Shown here: positions 38,581-51,867 of the stretch, one piece after another
Numbering within the stretch: position 1 is the first letter of the stretch
Layout of the letters: every line of letters starts with the position of its first letter
Assembly: GCF_028769735.1 (NCBI RefSeq)
Contig: NC_088175.1
Coordinates: forward strand, 4,030,001 to 4,094,000
Length of the DNA stretch: 64,000 nt
Reading direction: 5' to 3'
DNA from: Zonotrichia leucophrys gambelii
Lineage: Eukaryota; Chordata; Aves; Passeriformes; Passerellidae
Made by a program: the position numbers and the translations under genes
Notes under the pieces: generated by a model
The model's database searches: none
What the model saw: the letters and a program-made list of their open reading frames with translations, nothing else
What the model was told of the DNA's origin: nothing

Positions 38581-41210
38581 CATACCTCAGTTTGGGGAAA
38601 TATAGTTTATAAATGTCATTTTCAGAGTTGCCAGAGCAGCTGTCTTATGAAAATCATATGGCTTGTGTAGGCTTTGCTCGGGGTTGGCCTTGGACATGCA
38701 CAGCAGAAATAGCAGATAGTCACCCTGCTGTAGGGATCCTGTAAGCATGGAAGTCCTGACTCCCTTGGGAGTTTTCACCCAGCCCACTCACATCCCAGCT
38801 TTTGTCCTACACATCTGTTGGCCCAACAACTGCTCTTGCTGTACTCGCTGTGCCACCACTCAAAGTCTGTAAAAAACTGAAAGGTTACCCCATGAAGAGC
38901 TGAGCTAATTCATTTGAGTTGTACATTTTCATTTTCAGAAAGCAAGAACAAAGTATGCCTCCTTGTTAAGAAGATTGATATAAAACTTTTTTTTTGCAGC
39001 ATTAACTGCAAAGAAGAAAGTTTAAAAGTCAGGAATGGAAAGTGAAACATATAGTTTTGCTGACACAAAACCAAAAAAGAAACTTTTAATGAAAATATTT
39101 TCAACTTCTTTTAAGTTTACTTTCTAAGCCTAGAAATTAATCCCATGATGCATGGGAAACCCTAGTATTTATTGAAACTACCTAAAAGAACAGCAGTTGA
39201 TGGTTAACAACTGCAAGTTCAATTTGTTTTGGGCAATACCTTGGTATTCACAGAGCATGTGTCTGGTTTTTTCCCCACTGGTTTGCTCTTTAGTTTAACA
39301 AAAATCTCAATCAGCTTCATATACATGACAAACATGATGGTCTCACAGTGTGGGGTCTAGGTCTGAGTCACAAGCTCAGTTCTTGGCTTCCTGCAATGAC
39401 TGGTTTATACATAGCAAGGTAATGAGGCAGAAAAGTTTGTCTGTTCTCCTCCTCTGGAGAGTGAAGAATTCCTTACTTAGAATGACAGGTCTGGGTCATG
39501 AAGATATTTCTGAGCACCTGAGCAGAGCAGGTTGAAGAGAACCAAATTTAGCATGTACCAAATCTCTCTCAATATCAAATTTTCAGGCTTCCTTTAGGAT
39601 GATCATCTTCCTGAGCCTATTTGGATATTAATATTATGTCCACTTCCCAAAGTCTTCTTCTTCCCTGTTTCATCCATTCTCTCATCATAATCATTGAGAA
39701 TGCCTTAAGAAAACAGGGTTTGTACAGACATTTTATATCTGCCAGGCTGTTTGCATCACATGCCCATTTACTTTAGAGCCAGAGACCAATTTCAACCAAA
39801 CTTGATGTCTAAAGAGGTCCTATTTTTGTATGAGTTGTGTGAACTCTTTTCTGCATATCTTTCCACGCAAAGACCCTGCAGATGCTAGAAAATCTACCTT
39901 AAGGTGGCGGAAAGGAAGAAGCAAGCCTAAAATAGAAATCTGACCAAGTTAGATTATTAATCTCATATTGCATTTTGAGGAAACTCAGCTGAAGCAATCA
40001 GGAGGAAAAAAAAAAGAAAAACAAAAACCCACACCAAAATAGAAACTCATAAATAAACCCATTTTTCAGTTCTCACTTTGTCTGTATTTTTAAGGATGCA
40101 TAAAGATGCCTCTAAGATTTTTTGCATTTGGTATTTTGTCTAGACATAAGTGCAGCTGCAAACATTCAGATCCTGCTGAGTAGTTCAATTAGTAGTTCAT
40201 GTGCCACATCCTATCAGATTTCCAAGTATTGAGCTTCTTCACAGATTTTTCCCCACTAATTTTGTCACAAAGACCAAATGTAGCAGTTAGAAGAAGCATA
40301 CTCCATCGTGCAGGAAAACACAGCTGTAGCTCCTGTACTACCAGCATTTCCTCAGGGCCATGGCTGGAAGCACTGGCTCAGCACACAGATCTCTTATTCC
40401 ACATCTCCCTTTCCCTGCTCTTCAGCAGCACTCCTTGCACAAAATTAATTTACTCCTTTTACAATGGTGTCTTTAAGTGAAAGGCTCCATTTCCCAGTAC
40501 ATCCTGCTTTTTTCACTGCACCTCAGCCTTCAGGGAATGTCTGCTGAAATCAATGCCCACATATTTGGTAAGGAGCAGGTAAGAAGCTTCCACCTGCGCA
40601 TGGAAGCATTGCTGTTGAGACAGTCTGGCTGCAGGCACTGGCTTATTTGCTCTGCTGCCAAGAATATCAATTGGATACTACACTTGCTATTGATCCAAAG
40701 GAAGATTTTGTTGTTGTTGTTGTAAAAAATGTGAATGCATTATGCAATGTCATGTAACGCTATAAAGCAAAATAAAAGGTGCAGAAGGGAAAGAAAGCAG
40801 CAGAACAGAAAGACAGCAACATTAGCTCTGCAGATTTTGCAGCCTATAATGGCAGGTTTTGGCAGATGGGCAAAAAAATCCATGGCATATCTATGGGTGT
40901 CTGAGTCTGGAGATGATTCAGCTCCTCTCTGCTCTGCCTTGATGGGCTTGTCTGTGATGACTAAAAGTACAATCAGGCTGGCTGAAATCATATTTGTAAC
41001 ACCTTAACTGAGAAATAAACCTACCTGGAGCAGCACAGAATGCTCAAATATTAATCTGAATGATGGGTTTCATTCTCCTCCCAGCCTGAGATCTGCACAC
41101 CAGGGAAAGAGCTGTAGGATGCTGCAAGGGTCTTTGAGCCCTTTGTTCTCATCTCTTTTCTCTGCTTCTCAAGGGGAAATCTCCTCTGGGTTCACAGTGG
41201 GCCCATGAAT

Positions 41211-41239
41211 ACATGTGGGGGAGAGACCCCACCACATGT
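41211..41239. repeat. Short inverted repeat
   Basis: ACATGTGG (41211-41218) and CCACATGT (41232-41239) are exact reverse complements, with further G/C pairing towards the centre (GGG against CCC). It could form a small hairpin. No function is evident. Confidence 0.6.
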
Positions 41240-42257
41240 GGTGCAGATGAGGGACCCACAAAGCAGTGAAAGATATGAGGGAATGGAGGCTGGGCTCCTG
41301 CTCTCCCTGCCAGCTGACACAGCTCTTCTCCCAAGGATTGCAACAGCTCTCTGGGCAGATTTCATTGTGTTTTGCACTGACAGGTGTCTCATGCTGAGAT
41401 GGACACCATGAAGGTCAAGTTTCTGCATTTGGAGGTGGTTCCTAGACATTCATGAGCCAATCTCTCACGGGTCTGGTTGTATTTCTCTGACACCACATCT
41501 GCGTCTGCTCTGTCACATTTAGCAGAACTACCTAAGGTGCTCAAGAGTTCTGATTTTCATGTACTAGTTTGCAGCTCAAAGCTGTAGCTTTGTACCAGAG
41601 ATCTAACTGCTCCTTCCTTGGCCACAGCAGGGAAACAGCAGAGAAGTCATGACACCTGTGACATCTTGGTATCTATGGTAGTGACTAAAAGGTAAAGTGG
41701 ATCAGCTGGATGCTAATTTGCAGGGGATGCAACTCTTAACCCTGGATCTGTGAGCTCTTGTTCCGCCCATGATCACAGTACCCTGCAGCACTGTCTGCCT
41801 GCACATTTAGCAATATGCCATGAGCAAAGGTTCTCAGTCTGCTGCCCACCTGGAAAAGCAGTCAGGTTCAGTCTGTGTGGCCCCACAAGCTCCCAGTAGT
41901 TAATTTTGTCATTTCTCCTGACTTCTCACATGGATATTTTGTGTTTATGAAGTCCTTGAAGGGATATATAATTACAGAAACAAATCACACTTTTGGCACA
42001 GCAAGAAATACAGCAATGTGGATAAAAGAAAATATAGCTCATATTCCTGCCTCATTTTTCTTCTAGTGCTCTTAAATCTTCTTCTCCTTAAAGCAGGGCC
42101 TCCTGAGTTTGGGATGCCCTACAGGAATTCTCAATTTCTGCTGTGAACATGGAGCTTTTACTTCTCTGTCTCATAAAAACAGCTTCCTTTTGTTTTAGCT
42201 GCTGCACTGTTGCCCTCCCCAAAACCTCATTTTTTTCCTTTGAATGGGTGGACCTTT

Positions 42258-42893
42258 TGTATTGGGTTCATGTGGCCAGGTTTTGGTATCAGGGAAATTA
42301 CAGGGGTGGCTCTGTGAGATGCTTCTGGAAGCTTCCGCCATGTCCAGCAGAGCCAATGCCAGGCTCCTCCAGGACATCCTCACTGCTGGCCAAGGCCAGG
42401 CCAATTAGAAAAGTTGACACACCTCTGTGATAACATATTTAAGCAGAAGAAAAAAGTTATCGCACAGCTGTAATTGCAGCTGGTCCTGTCCAACTCAGAG
42501 TATTCTGTGATCTCTGACTGCTCTCCCTGACCAGGATCAGAGAAACATGTGATGGAACTGACCATATGATAAATTGACCATAACTCCCATTCCTTGGGGA
42601 GAGGAGGTAGAGCTGGGAAGGAGCTGGGGGTGGGAAGAAGTTGTTTATAAGGTCTTAATTTTACTTCTCATTGTCCTGCTCTGATTTTGTTAGTAATAAA
42701 TTCAATTAATATCTCTAATTTGAGTCTGTTTTGCCCATGACAGTAATTGGTGGGTGATGTCTCCCTCTGCTTATCATAACTCATGAACACTTTGTTATGT
42801 TTTTCCTCTCCAGCTACAGAGGGATAAAAAAGCTGTCAGTGATAGAGAGGCTTTGGTGGGTGCCTGGCATCCAGCCAGGGTCAACCCTCTGCA
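42258..42893 (+). mobile_element. Solo LTR, family B, 636 bp, with 5-6 bp TSD
   Basis: It starts TGTATTGGGTTCATGTGGCC and ends GCCAGGGTCAACCCTCTGCA. CCTTT (42253-42257) is repeated exactly at 42894-42898; including the shared A it reads ACCTTT on both sides. Diagnostic blocks are 'ggccaggttttggtatcagg', 'catgtccagcagagccaatg', 'gataacatatttaagcagaa', AATAAA at 42695-42700, 'gagtctgttttgcccatgac' and, near the end, 'ggctttggtgggtgcctggc'. These match an abundant avian LTR in order. Compared with fuller versions I remember, the middle (after 'gcacagctgtaattgcagct') is shortened. Orientation is plus from AATAAA. No viral coding sequence adjoins it. Confidence 0.92.
42695..42700 (+). promoter_or_regulatory. 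LTR polyadenylation signal AATAAA
   Basis: AATAAA in family B LTR, about 195 bp before its end, followed by the U5 segment with 'ctgttttgcccatgac'. Confidence 0.6.
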
Positions 42894-42898
42894 CCTTT

Positions 42899-43552
42899 CC
42901 ATTCATTTTTTCTGAGAAATGCAAACAATCCTGAGGCCATGTGACTATACTTGTAATATGTGCATGGCAAAACTTAGAGATGACAGAGTGATACAATGCA
43001 CACTAAATGGAAAATAAATCTAAACACTCACCAGCTTATATTTAGCATAAGAATCAATCAGTGTGTTCCAGTGGATCTGCTCCAACATACCCCACTGTGG
43101 ATGCAAGCCAAAATCTGAGCAGCAACAAACAGCCCATTATCAATCCATTAGTCCTCACTGACTGAGCTATACACATAAAATCTTGTTTTACATGCATACT
43201 CCTGCCATTCCCCAGCAGAGATAATGAGATTACATGTGCTGTATCACTCAGCCCAGAAACTTGTCACATTCTAATGAGTTTCTTCTCTCTGCCCACAGAC
43301 ACAAATAAAATACCTGCTTTTCCTATTGTTACCTAAGAGGTACCCAGCAGCCAGATGCTCCCTCGAGAAAACGTAGGGACACCCTGCAGCACCTATCTAA
43401 CACACATGGGATGATTATTGCCAGTTTTGTCTGTCACTTTGCATCACAAGGAGACAGAAGAGCACAGGTTGTGGCTCCCACGACAGTGTTACAAGCTGGG
43501 AAATTGAAAGTGGAGCATCCCTCATTCCCCCATTTTCAATACAAAAAAAGAG
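42899..43552. other. Unique spacer between family B LTR and hexamer repeat
   Basis: No gene or repeat recognised. AT-rich on the left, ending in an A run just before the polypyrimidine tract. Confidence 0.5.
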
Positions 43553-43689
43553 CCTTCCTTCTTCCTTTCCTTTTCCTTTTCCTTTTCCTTTTCCTTTTCC
43601 TTTTCCTTTTCCTTTTCCTTTTCCTTTTCCTTTTCCTTTTCCTTTTCCTTTTCCTTTTCCTTTTCCTTTTCCTTTTCCTTTTCCTTTCC
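43553..43689 (+). repeat. (CCTTTT)n hexanucleotide repeat in a 137-nt polypyrimidine tract
   Basis: Positions 43569-43684 are a perfect CCTTTT array, 116 bp or about 19 units with no interruption. Imperfect TTTCC/CTTCC units on both sides extend a purely pyrimidine strand to 43553-43689. It explains the long alternating Phe-Leu frame on the plus strand and the Arg-Lys frame on the minus strand, neither of which is a gene. The length and purity imply a fast-mutating, probably polymorphic locus. A mirror-symmetric polypyrimidine tract of this length can form triplex (H-) DNA. Confidence 0.98.
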
Positions 43690-43703
43690 ATTTTATGTTG
43701 TCT

Positions 43704-44017
43704 GCTTATTATATAGAGCTGGGGGAGGAGAAGGAAGGAGGGGAACATTTGGAATTGTGGTGTTTGTCTTCCCCAGTCACTGTTGGTTACGATGGAGCCC
43801 AGGTTTCCTGGGAATGGCCGAATATCTGCCTGTCCATGGGGAATGATGAATTCCCCATTTTGCTTTTCTTGCATGGGCAGCTTTTCCTTGTTAAACTGTC
43901 CTTACCTCAGCCCACAAGTTTTATCCTTTTACTCTTCCATTTCTCTCCCCTCTCCCACTGCAGGTGTCTGAGGGAGAAGCTGTATGAGGCTGAGTTGGCA
44001 GCTGGGGTTAAACCACA
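43704..44017 (+). mobile_element. Truncated LTR, family A, 3' part
   Basis: Starting at the TATA-like 'attatatagagctggggg' and running to CTGGGGTTAAACCACA, this is the 3' two-thirds of the LTR seen whole at 10403-10886. Shared blocks are 'gggaacatttgga', 'gtggtgtttgt', 'tcactg', 'ttaaactgtc' and 'ctggggt.aaacca'. It retains the 'tttcctgggaatggccgaat' to 'gcttttcttgcatgggcag' segment that the 10.4 kb copy lacks. The 5' part (TGTGCTGGTTTTGG to the promoter) is missing, and the break lies beside the hexamer repeat. The usual ATTAAA has become GTTAAA. The end is CA at 44016-44017. Confidence 0.85.
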
Positions 44018-47000
44018 AAGCTTTTCCTTTCTAACCTGTGAGTATTCTGTAAAACAACTAATTAGGTGCTCATTCCTTCTCTTAGCAGTAATGCCCTTAG
44101 CAAGCACACAGCTATAGCTGAACGTGGCCAGCCTCAGAGAGCACCTGGAAGAAGTTTCCCCACCCAAAATGCCACTTTCAAAAAATCTTTTTGGGAGAGA
44201 CATTTCTTTGTCTTTTCTACAGTAGCCTTGTCTCCTACCAAATGGTAGGTCCACTGGTGATTCATCCAGGGACCCCCATCCCTTGGATATTGATGGGACA
44301 GTGCCACACAGGAAAAATTTTCCTGGGTGTTCCCCAGTGCTCCTGCAGCACTACAGTCCCCAGTGTTCCATTTCAGGGTGTTCAAGTGCAGTGTAAGTGG
44401 TGCATGTGCCTTCTGCCGCTGCTGTTTGGAATAAGGTTGCTTTTTATGAAAAAGGGAGAAAAGTTGCCTTTGTAGAAGTCCCTGTACTAAAATTCTGCTT
44501 TGAGATATTTATCTGCAAGTGGTTTCCTTTGTTTTAGCAGGAAAAGCCCTGTTATAAATAAAAGAAGAATCTAGATGCTCATTTTTACTTTTTGATATTG
44601 GATAGGCCTCCATTTTGCTGAAGAGCTGGAAAGGTAAAAAATATGTACAAAGGATGGCCAATTTATGCCCTAGATTTTAAAGCAGAATAGGTCATTGATC
44701 TTGTCTGGTAGATTTGCTTAAAATTCAGTGGTACAATATGTCTTAGAGCCTGAAGAGACGAGTGAGGATCTGTATAGCTTGCGTGAGCTGAGGAGAAAAA
44801 GAAAAAAAATCTCCCATTACTGTATAGAGTGGTTGTCTTTTCAATTATGGATGAAAAGATGAGTATAACCCTGAGGGGTTGGATTCAAACAGAATGCAAG
44901 GGGGGAAGAGCCCTAAAAACAAGCAAAATCTTTACTAAGAGATGATTAAAAGGGAACATAAATGTCTGGAAGTGTTTTGAAGAAGGAAGTGCAATGGAGT
45001 GGGGGAAAATGGCTATGGTGGAATATGGAAGTAATGGTATTAAATTAACAAAAGGAAAGGGTCTGTTGAATATCAATAGAATCCTTTCTGTTTTCCTGTG
45101 GCATCGTCTCCCAAGGGAAGTTGCAGAAGCTCCATCATTTGAGTCCTGGCAAATGACTTGGGACAAACCACAAGAAAGTGAGGTTTAAGGCACATTACTG
45201 AGATGTTCAGGGATGGAGTTCCTGACCTAGTGGCTCATTTCTCCCTCCCCCCTTCCCTGGGAAGAGACAGCATTAATGAAAATAAGGGGGAAAAAAAATC
45301 ACCGAGGCGGAGTAGAGCTCCTGTTTATACATGAGTGGCAGAGCTACAGCAGCAGCAGAAAGAAGCAAAAAGATGTGTCCAAACAGATTGAAGATACCAG
45401 TGATGGGGGAGGGAAATACACAGAAAAACTGAATTGCATGAGGAATGAAAAAGAGCAGGTAAATGGGCTGGCCAGAGGCTGGCAGTGGCCCTGGACAGGG
45501 ACAACAGAGCTGCATAAAGGCACTTGTGCCCTGGAGATTTCTTCTGCAAGGGACTGCTTTTGGACATTCTCTGCTTCTGTCATAGAAATGTGTTCCTGGT
45601 GATTCAGGAAGCAAGTGGTTCTTGCAGAATGTGGTCAGAGAATACAGAGCATCAGGCAGGGTAGGAGATGCCACTTGTACCTTCCCAGGCCACTTATTCC
45701 ATGTCTCCCATCACCTGGCAGAGCTTATAACAGCTTCCTTTGAAAGGAAGGTCCATGCAGGCTTCATAATGCTGATAATGCCCATTTTGCACCTATATTT
45801 AATTACCCTCTTGAAGGATCTCAAATATATCCTGAAGCATTCCTTGGCTAAGCCCCTGGTGCTGTAGAGGAGAGTGGCCTTTTTCCAAGAGATGGAATGG
45901 GATATGGTTCAAGCAAGCCCATGAAATATCAGGTGAGGAATCACAAATGCTGCTCATGAGCTCCCAGGCTGTTGCTGATAGCCCATATCTGGTCTTGAAT
46001 CCCTGTTTTCCCACAAACTTTATGAACATGCAGCACCTCCACTGCTTAAAGTTAAGCATGAGCTCTGAAGGGTTTCTTCAACGGACTATCTAACTAGAGT
46101 ATGGCATAAGATATTCCACCCAGATGGCTCAATAATTATTTCAATTTAAAAAAATATCAATCCTTTTTGTGTTGAGTCCTCCAGCACCAAATTACAACAA
46201 CCTGGAGTCTGGGCTTTGAGAGGACACACTGTTAGGAATCTGACCATTTTGTTTTCCTTTAAATTCACCTGAAACTTTTAATGCTGCACTGAGTCACTTG
46301 TCTGCAAGAACAGGTGTCAGAGGAGGCACTAAGGGAAAAGGCAACTGAAAAAATTTTCTCTTCTTTCCTGAGAAGACCCTTAAATATTAACATAAATTTT
46401 GTCACAGAAGTGTGTCCAATAGCTAAAAAAAAAATCCACTCACAAAAGCAAGAATTCATTGTTTTAAAATTAAAATAAAATAGTCATAGGGCAAATTTCC
46501 CCTCATCAGGACAGCAGATAAAACTAATTTTATTTCTATAACATAAGACAACAATGATTATTAAGTTTCATGAAAATAAATTCAACCATCTTAAGAGTAG
46601 GCTATAAATGGTAAGTATATTGTGTCAAAAATAAACATATGCACTTCAAATTTGTGCACCAATTCAAAATCAGATTTAACAAGCAGCAGTTATTAAAGTC
46701 AATTGATGAGAATTCCATTATAAAACCAAATGAAACCTTAACTCTACATGAAATAAATATTTTTTCAAAGCCTAAGCAGAATGCGTTAACATGCAATGAT
46801 CCCAATTATGTATTAAACTCAATTATTTTCATTATTACTTTTATATTAAGTTGACATTATTAACTCCATTTTTATTAGTCTCAATTCCAATCCTAACTGT
46901 GTCTCAACTTTGGTATCTTCTTGCGTGGAATTTGTTCACAGAGTTATTGTAAATAAGCCTGCTCCCCAGAGGTCTATAAAGGGAGGTGTTTTGTGAAAAA

Positions 47001-47904
47001 TAAAACAGCACTGTGGTTTAACAAGCAAGTTGGTAAAGCGATGCTTTCCATCAGCTTTGGCAGAATTTTGAATGGAAGAGTCCGAGTATCAAGTGTCAAG
47101 AATTCAGTTGTTTTGTTCTTATCCAAGTTAATCTCATGGCTGTGTTTTTGAAATGAACACTTTGTTTTTTCGCTTTTTCCTTCTTAACCAAAGATCTGAC
47201 CCAGTTTGAAATGAAGAAGCTTCTTCTAACATGACCTGGACTCCAAATCAGGTTCACTCACTCCAGCAAAGGATATGTCATTAGCATTAACAACTACAGT
47301 CATTGGACTAATTCAATGAGTTAATGCAGCAAGTTCTTTCAAAAATATTATTTTATTATAACATCATCTTCATGCATGTGGAAATCAAAATTAATGGCTC
47401 TGATTTTGAAGTAATTTATTTGTGTGGGTTTTGAATCTTAAAGTAGTCATCATTCTTCACATATTCCTTTTTCCAGTGTAATTTCTGACAGCCAGAAGTT
47501 GTCTTCAGCATTTATAAATTTTCTAATGCTAGCAAGATGTGAAAGTTTCTTGGGAAAGTGTTTTTAGTCCTAGTGAGTAGTCATAAAAGGAGACTACACC
47601 AGCTCAGCACCTCTCTAGTGGTTTTTCAGTGACTGAAAACAGAGCTTACAAAATTTTTGAAAGATGTAGTATGCCCATCCTGAAAAACAAATACAAAAGT
47701 CAGAAATGTTAGTCAGATCTATTCTCATTTTCACTGCGGAACCGTTGCTACATTCCTAGGAAAAGCTTTGAGCTTTGGCTTGGATGAGCACCACTGGATT
47801 TGATGGACTCTCCCCCTCACACAGGGCTCCTGTCTGAAAAATCAAGAACATCAACACTGATCCAAAATCCCAGTCTTCATTGTCTCAGTGTGATGTTTGC
47901 ACCC
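44018..47904. other. Unique non-coding sequence
   Basis: No gene recognised in 3.9 kb. The largest frame (133 codons, minus, 45273-45674) is hydrophobic at its end but has no domain I know. The stretch at 46.45-47.5 kb is very AT-rich and repeat-free and might hold conserved elements. Confidence 0.55.
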
Positions 47905-47973
47905 CATCCTATCTTGGAAGGCCTCCTTCCAACCCAAACCTTTCCATGATTCCATGATTCTATGGTTCTATGA
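47905..47973 (+). mobile_element. CR1 LINE 3' tail fragment, plus strand
   Basis: 'atcttggaaggcctccttcc' followed by 'aacccaaacc' and then the tail 'atgattccatgattctatgg'/'ttctatgat' is the characteristic last 70 bp of a bird CR1 with its short tandem tail. Upstream sequence (47.79-47.90 kb) no longer matches, so the copy is either severely 5'-truncated or partly deleted. Confidence 0.88.
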
Positions 47974-50900
47974 TATTGTGTCTGTGCCTCAGCAAAAGCT
48001 TTTTGTTTATTCATTTGATTAATTTCTTTGAGTTTAAAGAAAGGAATTAATTTCACTTATTTCTTTATGTGATCATTAGAAAAGCTTTTAATGAACATAG
48101 TAAAACCCAACTAATTATCACAATGGCATTTAACTCTAAATAAAATTGACAGGAAGCAAGAATATGATACATATAATTTTGCACAGTTTATTAAAACACA
48201 TTTATCAATTTTTTTCCTCCTAAAGCAACCTGATCATATTATTCCATGATAATTTAGCTAATATTTTTTCTGTGCATTTAATATTTAAGTGGCTTTTACT
48301 GATATTAAAGTCATAATGCATTTTATGGAAATTACCTTGCATTCTAATTACTTTTCTTGGTGAGGAATGGTAAACAGAATTATCTCGTTATGCTTGTTGT
48401 AGATGAAAGCAAAGAAATATTTAATGAGAAGAGACTGCTAAAGGAAAAAAGAAAAATCCATATTCAGATGGGTTTTTTTTTTCAAATGAGTCCGTTTTGC
48501 CATCAATTCAGAGACACAGGACTCCTGGAACCCAGGCAGGAACCAGGCATGCTCATGAACAACAAAAGGCTCTGAATGACAAGCTGGATGCTTTTAACAT
48601 CAGCAGTTCCCTTTTTTCCTGTGGCCTGTCCAAATGTAAGCTGAGGAGAACTGGGAGGAAGATAATGTGCTACCACAAGAAAGGAAGAAACACAAATGAT
48701 TGTGTCCTTGAGCCCGAGCTGTCCCGTCCTTTTAGTAAATGAATTTTCTGTTGGAAAGCTATGAATTGTAGCTACAAAAATGGAGAGGTCAAGGCCTGTG
48801 CAAAAGTTAACCCCTTGTCCTTTTTTCCCCCCTGTTCTTTATATGAAATATACTCACTTCACTGGAAAAATAGAGGAATTAATTGTGGAGAAATCAAATT
48901 TTCCAGCCAACTCTTCTCTCAGTTTCTCTACTGAAGCCTAAGTGGGGTCAAAAACTCCAAAATCCAAGACTGGATTACTGTCTCTGAAAACAAAATGGTA
49001 TATATATTTTTAATGAGCCTTTATGAAAATGAATATGTGCTTTAGCACTATATTAATGAGGTCTCTTCTCTTTCATAAGCCATCTTTTGGAAGGTATGAG
49101 ATGGAGTCTGGCTCCAGGGAACTCATGGTTCACTGGCCACTTTGTGTCTGGACATATATCTGAAAATCAAAATGCACCATGGCTTTTGCTTAGTTGGCAT
49201 GACTTTGTAACAGCTGAAGAGCCGCCACCAGAGCAGCTGAATGGAAAGTACAGTATGTAGCAGAAATAGGTAGAAAAGGGGGAATAAGTGAACAGAAACA
49301 CCAAGAAATAAAATTCCAGGTGTTTCTGTGGAGTTCCACAAGTTTCTCTGGATTTGCATTTTTCCTATCTTTTGCACTGGCACAGGGGTTTCAGTCCACC
49401 CACCAAGACTTACACACATGGCAGCAATGGTTACACCATAGGTCATATATTTCATAATTACATTATAATTTTATATATATATATATATATATAAAATATG
49501 TATAACCACCCATTTGTGGTTGTAATTGTGGTAGTTCCACCCTTGTGAAAGGACATCTCTGAGGCTTTCATTTAGTTTAAAAAGTTCATCGCATTTCTCT
49601 TCCACATGTTCCTAATTTCAAGGGTCAGTATTTTCTGTTTGCATTTCCTAACTCCCCTGTAAGACAAATATTGTAAGATTGTTGTTGCTTGCACTTATTT
49701 ATTTTCAACCTTCCCATTCTAGTAGCTTTTGAGCATCAGGTGTTAAAGGCAAGTGGATGGAAAATGTAGAGTTAAGCTTTAAGTCACACTGAAATTTCAA
49801 ATTCAATTTAATTGAAATGTTCTGTGAATTTCTGTCTACACTAAGCAAATTTTTCTATTTAGGGGAGGGAGACTAGAAAGTTTTATGAATACTGCCTATT
49901 TTGCAATTTTCTAAGCTTTCTTTCCGCTAGAAATGACCTTTAAATAAACTGGTTTTAATTTGCTTTTCAGCTCATTCTTTCTATTTTTTGATCAGCAAGC
50001 AAAACAAGCAAAGAAGACCTTTAGTCCCCTGTCATCACTGAAAACATCACTGTAAGCTCTAATGCACTAGTCCAACCCACTAATCTATTTATTCCTTTTT
50101 AGCCAAAACATCTTCTGCAACCCCTCCCATAGTTCTGCAAACAATAATTGCAATTATATTTCACCATTGTATTAAAGATCAAGTTATCTGTGTAAAATAT
50201 TTAGAAAGGTCAGTGTCTCATATGTAACTTATAGGCAAAAATAAAATTACCAGCGAATGTCATTGATATTTATTGCAAATGCTCTATAACATTCCGAGTT
50301 TGCCATACACATTTCTCCCTGTAATAGAACATGTTTCTAAAATGGATTAAATCCTGATTTGATTTTAGTACTCTACATATTACAAATGCATTTAATTTTA
50401 AGTGACAAAATAAAATGTAGCAGATGACATCCTAATCTGATGTATAGCAGCTTCACCAGCAATTCCCTGTGAGATACATCTTTTTTTAGTAAAAAATGTC
50501 AGTGTTGCTTGAGTTAGCTCAACAGGGTCTTGTGTTCAATCAGCACCACACTTCAGTGTCTCCTCTTAACTAAATGTTACCAAAACTGAAGGGGTCTCAG
50601 CAAGGGAGATAACAAGCAAGGTGAAGGAGATTTATTTGCTTTACTAGGCACAAAGAGCACTCCCTGTTGCTGTGCTCCAGCTTATTTGAATAGACAGCAA
50701 AGACAAATGCAGGCAGCACTTTTAAAGGTCCGCTGGAAGACTTACCATTGGATTTTAAAGACTCAGGATCAGCAGAGACAGAGAAAATGGGGTGTGTCTG
50801 TGTGTCAAAGGCACAGTCTTGTTTTGGAGGTCACTGGGTATCTCGCTGATGGAAAACAAATAAATGAGTAATAACATTAACTGAATGATTGGGTTATGGG

Positions 50901-51867
50901 CATTATTTTCTCCAGAATCCTTCAGAGGCTTCAATGTGTTGACTTCAGCAAGGCAAAATCCTCTCAGGGCATCATGACCATTATGACCTCTCTTCTTTCA
51001 AATTATGTTAGTTCTGAATAACAATTATGGAAATTAACTTATTAGTGCAAATTGATACATGATGCTGGGCCAGCAGAATTGACTATTCTGTATTATTTTA
51101 TTTATTTAGGCTGCAGTACCGGTTATAGTGCAATAAATGGAGACTGACTCTATCATTAATGTAGAAGGATATTTAAGTTATGGGTATTACAAGAAATTCA
51201 CTAATGTGAAATTTACCTCAGAAACATCAAACAATATTCTGGTATTATCTGCAATTTGCTGTGGTTGGAAAATGAAAGGAAGGGCTAGCATAACACCAAG
51301 TCTAAGAATTAAGAAATTATATTTGTTCTTTGAGCATCAACAAGAAATCTTTGTTTCTTTAAAACCATTTGTGCCATCTTAGAAGAGGAACACATTTTTT
51401 TGTCTTGCATACTTGTTCATGTCTTCTCTCATTTACCCCTTTTCCACCACATTTTGTGGGAAGTGCAAATTTGACATAAAACTGAGTCCTTGTCCCGAGG
51501 CTGCCGGTGGTGCTGAGACTTCATCAGGATCTCATGAGGACCACATGGACACCTCCCCATGCTAATGCAGAAGGAGTCCCATCTGCCCAGACACAGGGAA
51601 ACCCCTCATCTCTCCAGGAGGACATTAGGAAAAGCTCTGCAAGTGCCAAGCCCCACCCCAGCAGGCCCCCTGACATGGAGGAAAGCCCATGTGCATAAAC
51701 ACCTAATGCAGTCCCTGCTGGGTTTTGGGGTATCCCCAGTGGGCTGCAATGGGTCTGGATAGGGCAGTCCTGTTCAGCACAGCCTGTCCGAGCTCCCAGG
51801 CAGCTCCCAGCCACAGGCTACCTCAGCAAGCTCAGCTCTTTAGTGATTATCATCATTTTGTGATTTC
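47974..51867. other. Unique non-coding sequence
   Basis: No gene or transposon recognised. It holds a (TA)n microsatellite at 49472-49493. The last 390 bp (51.48-51.87 kb) are clearly GC-richer than the AT-rich sequence before them; no element was identified there. Confidence 0.55.
49472..49493. repeat. (TA)11 microsatellite
   Basis: Twenty-two bases of uninterrupted alternating T and A, inside a longer AT-rich context. Confidence 0.9.

Larger units (their letters stand above)
34746..42252. other. Long repeat-poor non-coding region
   Basis: About 7.5 kb with no recognisable gene, CR1 or LTR. It contains the CpG-retaining AT-rich block at 37.2-38.58 kb (separate entry), a short (TTG)n at about 40709-40724 and a small inverted repeat at 41211-41239. 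The largest frames (137 codons minus at 36353, 122 minus at 35024) match nothing I know. Confidence 0.6.

Noticed and set aside
43411..43874. Repetitive Phe-Leu (plus) and Arg-Lys (minus) proteins
   Set aside because: Both are translations of the CCTTTT hexamer repeat, which stays open in all frames.
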